IMG/VR virus record: IMGVR_UViG_3300017987_000326
Span: 1 to 26,136 of that record
Length of the DNA stretch: 26,136 bases
Source of the DNA: a virus
Reading direction: 5' to 3' (one strand)
Each line of letters opens with the position of its first letter. Positions within the stretch are counted from its first letter, which is position 1. The translations under genes were made by a program, and so were the position numbers. The notes beneath the pieces are model-generated. The model ran no database searches. It saw only the letters and a program-made list of their open reading frames with translations, and was not told the origin of the DNA. Shown piece by piece: positions 5,892 to 15,109 of the stretch.

Positions 5892-7640
5892 CTATGGCTC
5901 CGATAGTATCACGAGATCAGCGTAGCAGACACCGCCGAGCCAACCAGCCCGCCGGACGTATGCGACGCGAGAAGAGAGCGAGTAACGGTCAGAAGTCAAG
6001 GACACGCACATGCCTGGCTCGAAGGCTGCAAAGTGTCCGCGGTGGTGGAGCCCGTCCGAGACGACACGCAGCACCCTGGCAGGTTGCGAATTCACACGCG
6101 ACCACCAGGAAAGGATCCGATCCGCGCTCCGGTCGGCGTATACCATGTCCGTGGTGGTGACCTGCTCGCGCGCAAGGTAAGCGGATCCGCGCCTCGAGCC
6201 ATAGCGCTGCTGGGCTCTGGCCAGGTGCAGACTGATGGTCTCTCGCGCGGTCTCACGCGCGGTCTTTCCGTGCCAGGTCGCGCGCCTGCGGTAGGTGCCA
6301 CCGTAAAGCCCGCTGGCGTAGTCGAGCACATGACGTGACAGCGGGTCTCCGTCGTTCTTGATCGGGCCGCTGATAGTGCAATCGAGGCCGTCTGTCAGCC
6401 TCGCGTCCGCTGTGTAGCTGGTCGCATTCAGGCGCCACAGCACGGGATAGACGCCGTTCGGGCCGGCGACCCAGGAGCAGGGCAGGAGCGGGAACACGTT
6501 GTCCACCAGCCACGCCCACGGCTCGCAGGGCTGATCCCAGAATCCCGCGAGTTTGTAGCGGTCGAGGACGGCGAGCGCGCTGGTGGTCCGGCGCCAGTCC
6601 ACTGTCACGTCGGAGCGCTCGAGAGCCCAGCGGATCAACTCTCCGGCACCCGTAACACCGCCTGTATAGGTATTGTTCGGCACGCCTCCGCACGGGCTGC
6701 GGATCGCTGCGTAGTAGTTGCGCCCGACCTGGAAGCCTCCACCAGACGGGAAGACCTCTGTCGTTCCGTTTGCCCATGCAAGGGTACACTTCTGCCCGAG
6801 CGCATCAATGAAGTAGTGCATTGAGCACTCGAGGCTTTCTGGCGGAACCGTCGCGGGTGTCGTCCCTGTGTCAACGAAGACCTTGATCCGGCCCTTGTTC
6901 GTTCCCTCGCCCGGGTAGAGCCAGCCATACGACAAGAACAGGAACTGGAACGGAGCGGCGCCGAATGGAGTCGTCGCCCAGTCGGCTACCCTGCCCCACG
7001 GGACATATGCCTGCCGCCCTTGAATAGCGGTGTTGAAGCCGACCGGAATCGCCGGCACCGCCGTCACGTCTGCCGGACTTCCGCCTGATGTAATCTCCCC
7101 AGCAGAGCCGAACACCGTCGGGTAGGCATCGCCGTCGTTCTTTGCGTCAAAGTACCTATTCGACGTCGCGTCTCCCCACGTATCGTCGTTGACAGTCGCC
7201 TCGCTTGGCGGCCACGTTCCCGGCAACTCAGCGGGGTCGTCTGCGGTCACCTTGAGCCGGATCGGCTTGCCTTCGAAGCCGTCGCTATCGATCTCCACCG
7301 GCCCGGTAAGGTAGATGCGAGCCTGACCGTATTCGTTGCCCTCGACGATCTGCGCGACCGTGGCCCGGATCTCGCTCGGGTCGTGAAACTCTGCCACGAG
7401 CGACGCGATATCGGCATCCGGCAGGACGTCGAATGTTTGGCTCTGCGGCTCGTTCTCCCCGCTCTGGCCGCTTTCCTGGTACAGGTCGATGCCTGCGAGG
7501 CCGCCGCGATAGAGGCGCGTCACCCCGTCCCACTCTTCGACATCGATGGGCCTGCTGGACAGGCGCCAAACCCGGCCCGCGTACTCCAGTCGGAGCAGCG
7601 TTACCGGGGCAACGTCTAGGTTCTGGGAAGGGGCCGGCAC
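5892..7640 (-). CDS. Large tail-tip (baseplate or hub-like) protein
   Basis: This 582-residue protein starts with a beta-rich domain (LLRLEYAGRVWRLSSRPIDV, about 15-34) of the kind seen in tail-tip proteins of long-tailed phages, then a spacer and a second half rich in Trp and Tyr. It lies directly after the receptor-binding candidate in the transcription order tape measure, receptor-binding protein, this gene. The start is a GTG at 7640 that overlaps the previous stop as TAGTG. It probably forms part of the tip complex closing the tube and contacting the host surface. No enzymatic motif was seen. A distal-tail or hub role is likely but not distinguishable here. Confidence 0.62.
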   Translation of the reverse strand: MPAPSQNLDVAPVTLLRLEYAGRVWRLSSRPIDVEEWDGVTRLYRGGLAGIDLYQESGQSGENEPQSQTFDVLPDADIASLVAEFHDPSEIRATVAQIVEGNEYGQARIYLTGPVEIDSDGFEGKPIRLKVTADDPAELPGTWPPSEATVNDDTWGDATSNRYFDAKNDGDAYPTVFGSAGEITSGGSPADVTAVPAIPVGFNTAIQGRQAYVPWGRVADWATTPFGAAPFQFLFLSYGWLYPGEGTNKGRIKVFVDTGTTPATVPPESLECSMHYFIDALGQKCTLAWANGTTEVFPSGGGFQVGRNYYAAIRSPCGGVPNNTYTGGVTGAGELIRWALERSDVTVDWRRTTSALAVLDRYKLAGFWDQPCEPWAWLVDNVFPLLPCSWVAGPNGVYPVLWRLNATSYTADARLTDGLDCTISGPIKNDGDPLSRHVLDYASGLYGGTYRRRATWHGKTARETARETISLHLARAQQRYGSRRGSAYLAREQVTTTDMVYADRSADRILSWWSRVNSQPARVLRVVSDGLHHRGHFAAFEPGMCVSLTSDRYSLSSRVAYVRRAGWLGGVCYADLVILSEP

Positions 7641-10600
7641 TACACGATCTCCCTGAACACAAGCTCTTGAATACGGGCCTGTTCGTCATACTCCTCATCG
7701 CCCCGGACGTTGTCGAGGTCCGCGGAGCTGACGATGCGCGCCAGGAACGAGCCTGCAGCCCAGTGATCAGCGCGACCAGATCCAGACTCGTCCACGCGCG
7801 GGACGACAACGACAGGGGTAAGCGCGCCCTTGAGCGCGCGGAGCTGATCGCTGACCTCGTTCGGCGTGTCGTGCCGGAACGCGAGCGGCTGACCAGCTGT
7901 TTTCGCCGCCATGAAGCCCGGGTCGCTCTGGGTCAGGGTGTCGTACATCGGCACTCCCTCGGCCCAGGACCATGTCAGTTCGCGGCGTGTTGGCTGGCGC
8001 TGGTATGGGATGTCCGTCCCGTCTTCTGCTGTGGTCAACTCGACGTCTACCTCGGTGGTCAGGCGCCTACCGTGGCTCGGGCTCCATCCGAACGCCCAGA
8101 CAGGGCCGGCGGCGAATGTCGCGATCTCGTAGTAGGTCTCAGGCGGATACTTCGGCGGGCTGTATGGGCCAGGCGCAAGCGACTCCAGAGGGGCCCGGAT
8201 CTGAATCGCCTTGAGGCGCGTTGACAGGGTCTCGAGGTCGATGATCAGCAACGCGCGCCGAGGGTAGATGCGCAGGACAGGGGTCGCGGTAAATGCCGAC
8301 GCGTCCCGGTCGAGGAGCAGGCGCAAGGGCAGAGATGTGCCAGACGACGTGTCCATGTGCCCGGGGCTGTTCTCGAGCACACGAGCCTGTGCGGTGACGA
8401 AGCCGCCGACGATCTCTTCGGCGAGGCAGCCCACGAGCTCATCGCGGCGAATGACAGCGCTATTGCTCCCGGTCCCGGACGTCAGCACGAGCGAGTCGCC
8501 GTGACGCGCGAAGGTGGCCGACCAGTATCCGAGCGTGGCCGCGAGGTTGTAGCCGCCGCCGTAGTCGAGGTAAATGCTTGGCTGGCCGAAGTTGAGGCCA
8601 TCCATCAGCACCCCGAGCCGGATCGACCCGATGTTCTCGTCGCTGGTTGCGCGCTGCCAGGTCCAGCGGATCGTGTGGTCGTTGTATCCGATGGCCGTGG
8701 TCGTTCGGTGAACGTGCCTCGGTGATGGGCTCACGGTCGGCAGCATGGCACCTGGCGGATAGTCGGCCGTCACCTCGATGTCCCACTCGTCGCCGGTTGC
8801 TGCAGGCCCGGTGACGGCGGACAATTTCACGCCCTTGCCGGCCCACGACGGAGACTCGATCAGGTTGCGCCCGAACTTGAGCCGGTCGGGCTGGCTGGAG
8901 AGGTTTAGACCCGCGAATGCGCCAGCGCAGAACGCCCACCAGTCGAGGTATGCTGTTGACAGGCCCTGCGTCTCCATCCGCACGAGGTTGTTGCCGCCGC
9001 CGCCGCCGTTGACAAGCGTGCTCGAGGCGCCAACAAGCGTCCAGTCGCGGTCCTCGTCCGAGAGCAGGTAGTCGGTTGATAGCGAGGAGTTGTCGCCCCT
9101 GACCCAGCATTCGCCGCCTGCGCTGTTCAGTGCGAGACGAATCACGACGCGCTGGCTGTTGTGAGTGATCGTGCTGCCGAACTGGGTCCCGCCCGCGTTG
9201 TTCAGGTCCCAGATCGTGACCTGGGTGGAGGTCACGCGCGCCTCGATATAGTAGTCGTTCGCGGCCCCGTCGCTGATGCGCAGGATGACGTGGTGAGACC
9301 CGCTGTCCACCTCGCAGGCGTTTTCGAAGATCGCTCCCTCTGCGACGGTGGCGGTGAAGATGTAGCTGTCACGGACAGTCGTACCCGCGCCACCCGTGTT
9401 GACGACGCGGCTGTTCGTCAAAGTCTGGGAGGCCCCGGCGCCCGTGACGTTGGTCCATAGGCCCTCGCTGGGGAGATGTGTGCCGCACCCGGTCGCGTCC
9501 CAGGCCACACGCGTCTGTGGTGACATGGTCTGGGACAGGGGCGGCATCGGTACTGTCTGCCACCCGCCGAGGCAGAGCTCGCCGATGTGGTTCTGACCGA
9601 CTCCAGCGCGGTCCCAGTTGAAGACGATGATCCCACGCCCGCGCTGGTGGACCCCTACGAATTCAGTCAGCTGGTTGTCCGGGTCCACGAACAACAGCCC
9701 AGGAGCGCCGGTGTTCCACCAGACAGATCCGTTGTAGCCAGGGGCTGGGTAGGTCTGGTGATCGCCCATCACGGTCCAGGAGTCGGCGCCGTCCGTGCTG
9801 CGAATGATGGGGTGCGCTCCGTCGTCGGCGCCTGTGCAGTGCCGGCCGGCGCAGTAAAGCACCTGGAGGTCATCCGTCCAGAGCGCCATTTCGCCCTCGG
9901 AGATGTACTGATCCTGTGGTGAGCCGGGGTTGACGTAGACGCCCCAGTTTTGCGCGCTGCTGAGCGCCGATGGGCTGCTGTCGTCGCTGCCTGACGTCCA
10001 CGGATACCAGGCGGTAGCGAGGCGCCGGAACGCCGGAACGACACTGCTCGTGCCGCTGTCGTAGATGAGGCGACCGAGCACGAACTCGCCGCGCCACGTC
10101 GTCAGGTCGATCCACGCTCCGGCGTTGTCGAAGTCGCTGCCGTCGCTGGTGACGATGTGCGTGAACGACCCGCCGCCGTCCTTGCTCGCCCACTGCACGA
10201 TCCTGTCGCGCTCGATGTCGCCGCTCGAGTCCGTGTAGCGCACATGCCCTACGAGCAGAACCTGACCATTCAGGTACGCGGCTCTGATCCGGTATCGCTG
10301 CGTAACGCTGCTGGTGTCGAAGTCCTCGCGCAGAACCACGCCGTCGTCTACCCATGTGGCTCCGCGGTCGTCGCTGTGGTGCGCTCGGATCTGGGTCCCG
10401 CTCTGGCTCCAGTGGTACAGCATGAGCCGGTAGCCATCGACCCGAGGAATCACACACATGCAAGGATAAGTATTACCCGCGGACAGCGTGTGAACGGTGA
10501 CCTCGGTGCCCCACAAGCCGTCGTCCGGCTCCCTGGTGCGGCTGTAGATGGTCGCGCCGCCGACTGCGGTGTAGCATGCAACCACGTAGTCATCCGGGAG

Positions 10601-10981
10601 CGTGACGGCGTGCGGGTTGATCCTGGTGTTCGTGTCCTCTACTGGCTGCCAGGACGACATCGGCACAGGCAGGTCGCATCCCCGATACTTCGTGGCACCG
10701 TCGCCGTCCTTGCGCCACAGGTAGGACATCTCGTCAACTATGGGCAGGCCCCGGCGGTTGCAAAGAATGTCGAGATCGTCCGTCTGCTCTCCTGACGCGC
10801 GCAGGGCCATGTCCGTGCTTTGGGCGGGCACGGCGATGCCGGTTCGCGGCGCGGCGCTGCTAATTCCAGTGACCCTGGTTCCGCCCGAGTCATAGATCCC
10901 GCTTTCGTCGGCATCGAAGGTCAGGTAAGGGTCGGGGCGGATGATTCCGCGCCAGCGCTCTGGAACGTAGCGAACTCCCAT
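7640..10981 (-). CDS. Large tail protein with sialidase-like Asp-box propeller, probable receptor-binding protein
   Basis: This 1113-residue protein is the largest here. It contains three Asp-box (BNR) motifs of the form S-x-D-x-G-x-x-W/F: SDDRGATW at 203-210, SKDGGGSF at 266-273 and STDGADSW at 395-402. Those mark a beta-propeller of the sialidase type over about residues 90-470. A beta-sandwich-like region follows (about 490-700), then more beta-rich sequence. The C-terminus (about 960-1113) ends in a conserved-looking tail module with GRADHWAAGSFLARIVSSAD and ELVFREIV, which probably anchors it to the tail. A glycan-binding or glycan-cleaving role at the host surface is likely; catalytic Arg/Glu/Tyr residues were not assigned, so enzyme activity is unproven. 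The start overlaps the tape-measure stop as TGATG. Confidence 0.72.
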   Translation of the reverse strand: MGVRYVPERWRGIIRPDPYLTFDADESGIYDSGGTRVTGISSAAPRTGIAVPAQSTDMALRASGEQTDDLDILCNRRGLPIVDEMSYLWRKDGDGATKYRGCDLPVPMSSWQPVEDTNTRINPHAVTLPDDYVVACYTAVGGATIYSRTREPDDGLWGTEVTVHTLSAGNTYPCMCVIPRVDGYRLMLYHWSQSGTQIRAHHSDDRGATWVDDGVVLREDFDTSSVTQRYRIRAAYLNGQVLLVGHVRYTDSSGDIERDRIVQWASKDGGGSFTHIVTSDGSDFDNAGAWIDLTTWRGEFVLGRLIYDSGTSSVVPAFRRLATAWYPWTSGSDDSSPSALSSAQNWGVYVNPGSPQDQYISEGEMALWTDDLQVLYCAGRHCTGADDGAHPIIRSTDGADSWTVMGDHQTYPAPGYNGSVWWNTGAPGLLFVDPDNQLTEFVGVHQRGRGIIVFNWDRAGVGQNHIGELCLGGWQTVPMPPLSQTMSPQTRVAWDATGCGTHLPSEGLWTNVTGAGASQTLTNSRVVNTGGAGTTVRDSYIFTATVAEGAIFENACEVDSGSHHVILRISDGAANDYYIEARVTSTQVTIWDLNNAGGTQFGSTITHNSQRVVIRLALNSAGGECWVRGDNSSLSTDYLLSDEDRDWTLVGASSTLVNGGGGGNNLVRMETQGLSTAYLDWWAFCAGAFAGLNLSSQPDRLKFGRNLIESPSWAGKGVKLSAVTGPAATGDEWDIEVTADYPPGAMLPTVSPSPRHVHRTTTAIGYNDHTIRWTWQRATSDENIGSIRLGVLMDGLNFGQPSIYLDYGGGYNLAATLGYWSATFARHGDSLVLTSGTGSNSAVIRRDELVGCLAEEIVGGFVTAQARVLENSPGHMDTSSGTSLPLRLLLDRDASAFTATPVLRIYPRRALLIIDLETLSTRLKAIQIRAPLESLAPGPYSPPKYPPETYYEIATFAAGPVWAFGWSPSHGRRLTTEVDVELTTAEDGTDIPYQRQPTRRELTWSWAEGVPMYDTLTQSDPGFMAAKTAGQPLAFRHDTPNEVSDQLRALKGALTPVVVVPRVDESGSGRADHWAAGSFLARIVSSADLDNVRGDEEYDEQARIQELVFREIV

Positions 10982-12972
10982 CAGATACTCCGGTATTTGA
11001 CGCTGCGTCCCACGCGGCCGGCACGGCGGGTGATCTGCGCTTGGGTCGGGCCGCCACGCTTGACGCGCTTTGCGATGACGATGTCGGTCTGCTTGCCGTC
11101 TACGTAGTTCTCGAACACCATCATGCCGCCCATGTCGTCGCCTGTGCGGCCCTGTGGGACAACCTGGAGCTGTTCGCGGGTGTGGACCTCTGCGGAGACC
11201 AGGGCTCCGTCTGGGTCAGCGTAGGCGCTCCTCACGGTGCCGCCGCCATATAGGGACGGGGGAGGGACGGCTGCGATTGCTGCGAAGTTGGCGGCACCCT
11301 GTGCCGCGGCGATGGCCATCGGAATCGCGTTGTAGGGAGGCGGCGCGCTCGCGGATGCCTCGGAAACACCGAGGTAGGTGTTCAGCGCTGCCTGAGCAAG
11401 CGCTCCGGCGCGCTGCGCCTTCCACGCGCCCATCTCGGTAGCAGACGCGGCGCCCGCGATGCTGTCGTAAATGGAAAACGCGGCGTCTGCGGCTTGCTGT
11501 TGGTAGCCGATCCGGGTCAGGGTTTCCTCGCGGGCCGCGCGAGCCGCTTCCTCTGATGCCTTCTTGGCGGCTTCGGTCTCTGCGTGACGCTGCTCGAGGT
11601 ACTTCTGATGGGCTTCGTCGCGAAGTGTGGTCAGGTCCCGATCTCGCCTGGCAATAACCTCAGCGGCTGCGGCGTCTGCAGCAAGCCACTCCTTGCTTCC
11701 CTCTTCGTAGGCGTCCATGATGTCGAGCAGCGCGTCGTATCGCTGTTGGTAGGCGTCGCGGATCCGCTGTTCGTCTGACACGAGATCGGAGGTCGCCTTC
11801 TTGCTGATGGCCGCGATCTCCTCGAGTGCCTTCTTCGACTGGTCGGTATTGTCCCCACCCGGGCCCGTGCCGGGGCCGCCGCCGGGGCTAATGGCAAGCG
11901 GCGTGCCCTTGGTAGCAGCGTCCCAGTCGGCGTTGAACTGCTGGACGGTCGAGCGAAGGTCCTCGAGAAAGTTGGTGTCCGCGTCTTCCTTGAGCTGTTT
12001 TTGCCACTCGCTCATCGCTGCGGCCGGGCCGTCTTCGATCAGCCTGTCGAGAACAGCGATATTCGATGTAATGTCGTCGAAGTACTCTCGCGCGAAGAGG
12101 CTCGCTGCTGTCCATGTGGTGACCAGCGTGCCAGCCACATTCTTCGTGACAGACCCGAGCTCGCCCGTGCCCGTGACGATTTCTGCGAGATCGCCCTTGA
12201 TGCCGCTCCAGACCATCCCCAAAGCCGCGAACTCGCGCTGATTGCGCGCTGCCACCTCTGCCGCTTCCGGGCCGACATCGACACCCCAGCGCTCTGCAAA
12301 GTGGATGTAGGCGTCGAGTTGATCGGCCCCGCCTGCCAGCGCCTGCACCATCTTGCCGCCGCTGCGACCGAAGATGTCCGCGGCCCTCGCGGCGCGCGTG
12401 GTCGGATCCTCGATGCGGCCAAGTTGCTCGACGATGTCACGAAGCACATCGTCTGCTGAGCGCATGTCTCCGTTGAGGTCGTGGGTCTCGACGCCGAGCT
12501 TTGCAAACGCGTCGATCTGCCTCTTGCTGCCGGCCTCGACGTCTGCAAGCAGCTTCGGGACCTTTTCTACGACCTTCACCCATGACGAGAACTCTTGACC
12601 GCTACCCTCCGCGGCAAGCTTCAGGCCCTGCAGTGTGGTGTTCGTCAAGCCCGTGCGGGTGGCTGCGTCGGTGATCTCGTTCTTGTAGTCGATGATCTCT
12701 TTCGTGAGGTCCGCGACGGCGGTGAGGGCCTGCTTGGCAAAAGCGGCAATCGCTGTCACAGAGATCGCCGTAAACGCGGCCTTCCACGCCTTCGACGACT
12801 TCTTCGCGGCCCTGGCCTGGTTCTTCGCCATCTCGTCCGCGCGCTTTTTGTCGGCGCGGGCCATCTTGATACCCTCTCTGGCCGCCTGCTTTTCGGTAAG
12901 CCCGAGCTGCTTGACGAGTTGGGCCTGGTACTTTTGCGCGTTGAGGATCAGGTCGAGTTGTGCTGTAGCCAT
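10981..12972 (-). CDS. Tail tape measure protein
   Basis: This 663-residue protein sets tail length and is threaded through the tube. It shows the usual layout: a charged helical N-terminus (about 1-60), a hydrophobic segment (about 63-90), long helical regions including FGRSGGKMVQAL, a Gly/Pro-rich linker at about 360-375, another charged helical stretch, an Ala-rich hydrophobic region, and a basic C-terminus. By the common rule of about 0.15 nm per residue it implies a tail near 100 nm. The ATG at 12972 is chosen because it follows the upstream stop by two bases with GAGG in front and starts with plausible sequence; the frame is open back to 13050 within the upstream gene. It lies after the chaperones and one intervening gene, as expected. 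Confidence 0.9.
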   Translation of the reverse strand: MATAQLDLILNAQKYQAQLVKQLGLTEKQAAREGIKMARADKKRADEMAKNQARAAKKSSKAWKAAFTAISVTAIAAFAKQALTAVADLTKEIIDYKNEITDAATRTGLTNTTLQGLKLAAEGSGQEFSSWVKVVEKVPKLLADVEAGSKRQIDAFAKLGVETHDLNGDMRSADDVLRDIVEQLGRIEDPTTRAARAADIFGRSGGKMVQALAGGADQLDAYIHFAERWGVDVGPEAAEVAARNQREFAALGMVWSGIKGDLAEIVTGTGELGSVTKNVAGTLVTTWTAASLFAREYFDDITSNIAVLDRLIEDGPAAAMSEWQKQLKEDADTNFLEDLRSTVQQFNADWDAATKGTPLAISPGGGPGTGPGGDNTDQSKKALEEIAAISKKATSDLVSDEQRIRDAYQQRYDALLDIMDAYEEGSKEWLAADAAAAEVIARRDRDLTTLRDEAHQKYLEQRHAETEAAKKASEEAARAAREETLTRIGYQQQAADAAFSIYDSIAGAASATEMGAWKAQRAGALAQAALNTYLGVSEASASAPPPYNAIPMAIAAAQGAANFAAIAAVPPPSLYGGGTVRSAYADPDGALVSAEVHTREQLQVVPQGRTGDDMGGMMVFENYVDGKQTDIVIAKRVKRGGPTQAQITRRAGRVGRSVKYRSI

Positions 12973-12974
12973 CG

Positions 12975-13574
12975 TTAGATCCTCGCCACCTTGACCGCGG
13001 TTCCGATCTTGGCCGGTACCTCGTTCCAGCGCTTGCGGGCGTCCTGCCATGCGCCACGGGTGTGGCCGACGAAGGTGTACTCAGCGCCGCTGATGAATCG
13101 GACCTCGAGGCCCGCTGCGGCACGGCCCCAAACCAGTGACAAGGCTGCACGGCTGGCCCCGGAGTAGACCGGCCAGTTGTCCCAGATGTCGGAAGCCGCC
13201 CCCGCTACCATCACGTCGGTTTCGCGGATAACAGCGCGCATGAATGGGTCCGTGACTACGGTGAGCGCCTCGGCGAGGCCTGCGACGTCGAGAGGCGTCT
13301 TCCCCTGGACGTGGCGCCCTTTGTTTGTGCGGTACGAGACTTGCGCGACGCCGCTTTGCTCGACGTTTTTCGCCTCGTTGATCTCCCGACGGCGACCCCA
13401 TGCGAGCAGGCGATCCCGAGCCTTTACGGCCTGGAGCTTGTTTTCCTCTGTGGCCGAAAAGCCGCCCAACTGACCCCAGGCCCGGCGCAGCCTTGCGCCC
13501 TGGCCAGCAGACCACGCGTCCCGCTTCTTGCGAAACTCGAGGGTCTGTGGAATCTTCTGGGCGATGGTCGGCAT
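12975..13574 (-). CDS. Tail or neck protein, possibly HK97 gp10-like
   Basis: This 199-residue protein has a basic, helical first half (about 10-80) and a second half with the spacing of gp10-type neck proteins: VYSGASRAALSLVW (about 140-153), then ISGAEYTFVGHTRGAW. In that family a small residue motif after a helix, an aromatic-Ala strand and a polar residue near the end recur, and the protein helps join head and tail. It lies between the chaperone pair and the tape measure, an unusual place for such a protein, so a separate minor tail role is possible. The ATG at 13574 follows the stop of the frameshifted chaperone by three bases. Confidence 0.58.
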   Translation of the reverse strand: MPTIAQKIPQTLEFRKKRDAWSAGQGARLRRAWGQLGGFSATEENKLQAVKARDRLLAWGRRREINEAKNVEQSGVAQVSYRTNKGRHVQGKTPLDVAGLAEALTVVTDPFMRAVIRETDVMVAGAASDIWDNWPVYSGASRAALSLVWGRAAAGLEVRFISGAEYTFVGHTRGAWQDARKRWNEVPAKIGTAVKVARI

Positions 13575-13577
13575 GTG

Positions 13578-14101
13578 CTACCTGCGTGAATGGAGGAGCG
13601 GGCACGCACGGGAATCTCGCTCCGACAAAGCCCAGAGCGCCGCCCGCTCCTCCGAGGTGTATCCGCCCTCCGTTTCCGACAGCAGCCAACGGAGCGCGTT
13701 GCCCTCGTAGCGGGCGGAGATCATCATCCCGTGCCCGATCCCGGAGGCGTCGAGGATTCCCCCAACTGGGTCACCTCGTCTGCGGTCGGAATCAGGCCAA
13801 GCTCGCGAACCCTCTTGAAGCCAGCGGTGATCCACTCGTCGGCAGTCTTCAGCAGTTCTGCCGGAGCGCAGCCTTGCTCTACCAGCCAGCTGTAGACCAT
13901 CTGCCCGTACAGCGCGTACTGCATGCCTTGTGGGCGGTGTGGGGGCTTGATGCCGCCTTTGATGGACAGGCCGAGGTAGGCAAAGTCCAGCATCCACCGC
14001 TCGACAGGGTGCTCGTTGTAGGTCGAAAGGATCCCCTGCGCGAACAGCACATGCGGATGCTGCAGGGTTGCGGTCTGTTGGCCGATGCGGAGCGAGTTCA
14101 T
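13578..14101 (-). CDS. Tail assembly chaperone GT, -1 frameshift product
   Basis: A second frame with good coding character continues from the end of the shorter chaperone to 13578. Read with a -1 slip near 13760, the fusion is about 174 residues: 114 from the first frame plus about 60 including GMMISARYEGNALRWLLSE and ending in a basic stretch. Such a pair (lambda G and GT) is nearly universal between the tube and tape-measure genes of long-tailed phages, where the T part binds the tape measure and the G part the tube subunits. The overlap, direction (-1) and place all fit. The slip efficiency and exact site are inferred. Confidence 0.7.
13724..14101 (-). CDS. Tail assembly chaperone G
   Basis: This 125-residue protein is the unshifted product. 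It is mostly helical, with WMLDFAYLGLSIKGGIKPP around residues 36-54 and AELLKTADEWITAGF at 81-95, and it ends in a Gly/Ser/Pro tail that is probably unstructured. It follows the tube gene by 12 bases with GGAGG 5 bases ahead of the ATG at 14101. Its place between tube and tape measure and the downstream overlapping -1 frame identify it as the G-type chaperone, which coats the tape measure during tail assembly and is absent from the finished virion. Confidence 0.76.
   Translation of the reverse strand: MNSLRIGQQTATLQHPHVLFAQGILSTYNEHPVERWMLDFAYLGLSIKGGIKPPHRPQGMQYALYGQMVYSWLVEQGCAPAELLKTADEWITAGFKRVRELGLIPTADEVTQLGESSTPPGSGTG
13757..13763 (-). promoter_or_regulatory. Candidate -1 frameshift site GGGGGAA
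   Basis: The minus strand reads CAG TTG GGG GAA TCC in the G frame. Five G residues at 13763-13759 let the tRNA on GGG re-pair with GGG one base back, after which the -1 frame reads GGA ATC CTC and continues open to 13578. The heptamer is not a canonical XXXYYYZ site because the second codon would re-pair imperfectly. No strong downstream pseudoknot was seen by eye. Confidence 0.5.
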
Positions 14102-14113
14102 CGGGGCCTCCGT

Positions 14114-14602
14114 TTAGGTGAGCAAGACGGGGTTGTTGGCGCTGCCGTCGCGGTAGCAGGTGAAGGACAGCGACAGGGTGTTTCCGTCGTTGGCCGCGGC
14201 GTAGTCGCTGACGAAGCGCGCGTTGTTGACGGTGAAGGTGTCCACGCCACCGCCGGGGTAGGTCACGGTCACGACGATCTTGAGCATCCAGACGCGGCCC
14301 TCGGGGTCGGTCGTGACGTCGGCGGCCACCGCGCCCTGGTGCAGAAGCATGTCACCGATTTTTTGCGACACTGCGTCGGTGAGGCGCCCGTCGTGCTTGA
14401 TCGTGACGGTCATGGTCGGGAAGACGTCGTCGCCCTCCACCGCGCCCACGTAGGTCCCGCGGTCCAGGACCGGGACAGCCTCGGTGAAGTCTGCCTCGAG
14501 CCCCGAGAAGTTGACGTCGCCTTCATAGGTGTCGAGGGTGTACTGCGTAGCGCTGCCGGTCTCGAGGACGACGGCGATCATCTTGCGGGTGGTGATAGCC
14601 AT
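14114..14602 (-). CDS. Major tail tube protein
   Basis: This 162-residue protein is beta-rich, with a strand pattern typical of tail tubes: MTVTIKHDGRLTD in the middle and NDGNTLSLSFTCYRD near the end. It lies directly before the chaperone pair and after a terminator-like gene, the standard place for the tube subunit that stacks in hexameric rings. The ATG at 14602 follows the upstream stop by one base. No decoration domain is attached, so it is a minimal tube protein. Confidence 0.74.
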   Translation of the reverse strand: MAITTRKMIAVVLETGSATQYTLDTYEGDVNFSGLEADFTEAVPVLDRGTYVGAVEGDDVFPTMTVTIKHDGRLTDAVSQKIGDMLLHQGAVAADVTTDPEGRVWMLKIVVTVTYPGGGVDTFTVNNARFVSDYAAANDGNTLSLSFTCYRDGSANNPVLLT

Positions 14603-14603
14603 G

Positions 14604-15107
14604 TCAGGCTCCCAGGGTGTCGAAGTAGAGGATCGGGATTCGGACGTGGCCCATGTGCCAGTCCACAGTCATGGGCATCACGCGGAATGCGGTCAGGCCC
14701 TCATCTGTCAGGGTGGTGATCTCTGCAATGCTCGAGTCTGCGTCTGCGAGCACGTACCAGAGATGGCGTGTCCCGGCGAGTGCCTGGCGGAACGAGTTGA
14801 TCGCAGCGCCTGTGCCGTCTTCGGTCTCGCCGCGGGTCTGGATCATGAACATCGCATAGGCGTCGATGGTGGCGCGCATCTGCAGGCGAGACCCAACAGC
14901 GGACACGGGGCCGACCTCGCGGGCTTCGATGTAGTACATCAGATGCTTGAGGCCCGCGATGTCTTCCGGGATCAGGTCCGGCGCGAAGGGCTCATAGGCG
15001 GCGTTCCAGGCGTCCGTGGTCAGCTGCTTGTACTCCTCCAGCGCCGCCGTCCCGCTTACGAGAGCGTTAAGCGCTGAAAGCAGCTGATCGGGCCGGAACG
15101 TGGTCAT
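14604..15107 (-). CDS. Putative tail terminator or tail completion protein
   Basis: This 167-residue protein starts with a helix (FRPDQLLSALNALV), has a middle that looks alpha/beta (LKHLMYYIEA, MRATIDAYAMFMIQT), and ends in VRIPILYFDTLG. It lies immediately before the tube gene, where the tail terminator (lambda gpU type) commonly sits; that protein caps the tube and joins it to the head. Its length fits. Sequence similarity is not decisive, so the function is from place and size. Confidence 0.5.
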   Translation of the reverse strand: MTTFRPDQLLSALNALVSGTAALEEYKQLTTDAWNAAYEPFAPDLIPEDIAGLKHLMYYIEAREVGPVSAVGSRLQMRATIDAYAMFMIQTRGETEDGTGAAINSFRQALAGTRHLWYVLADADSSIAEITTLTDEGLTAFRVMPMTVDWHMGHVRIPILYFDTLGA

Positions 15108-15109
15108 AC

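Noticed and set aside
13400-14719. 439-codon plus-strand frame opposite the tube and chaperone genes
   Set aside because: GC-rich codon bias on the minus strand keeps the complementary frame open; the product is low complexity and spans several well-supported coupled genes.
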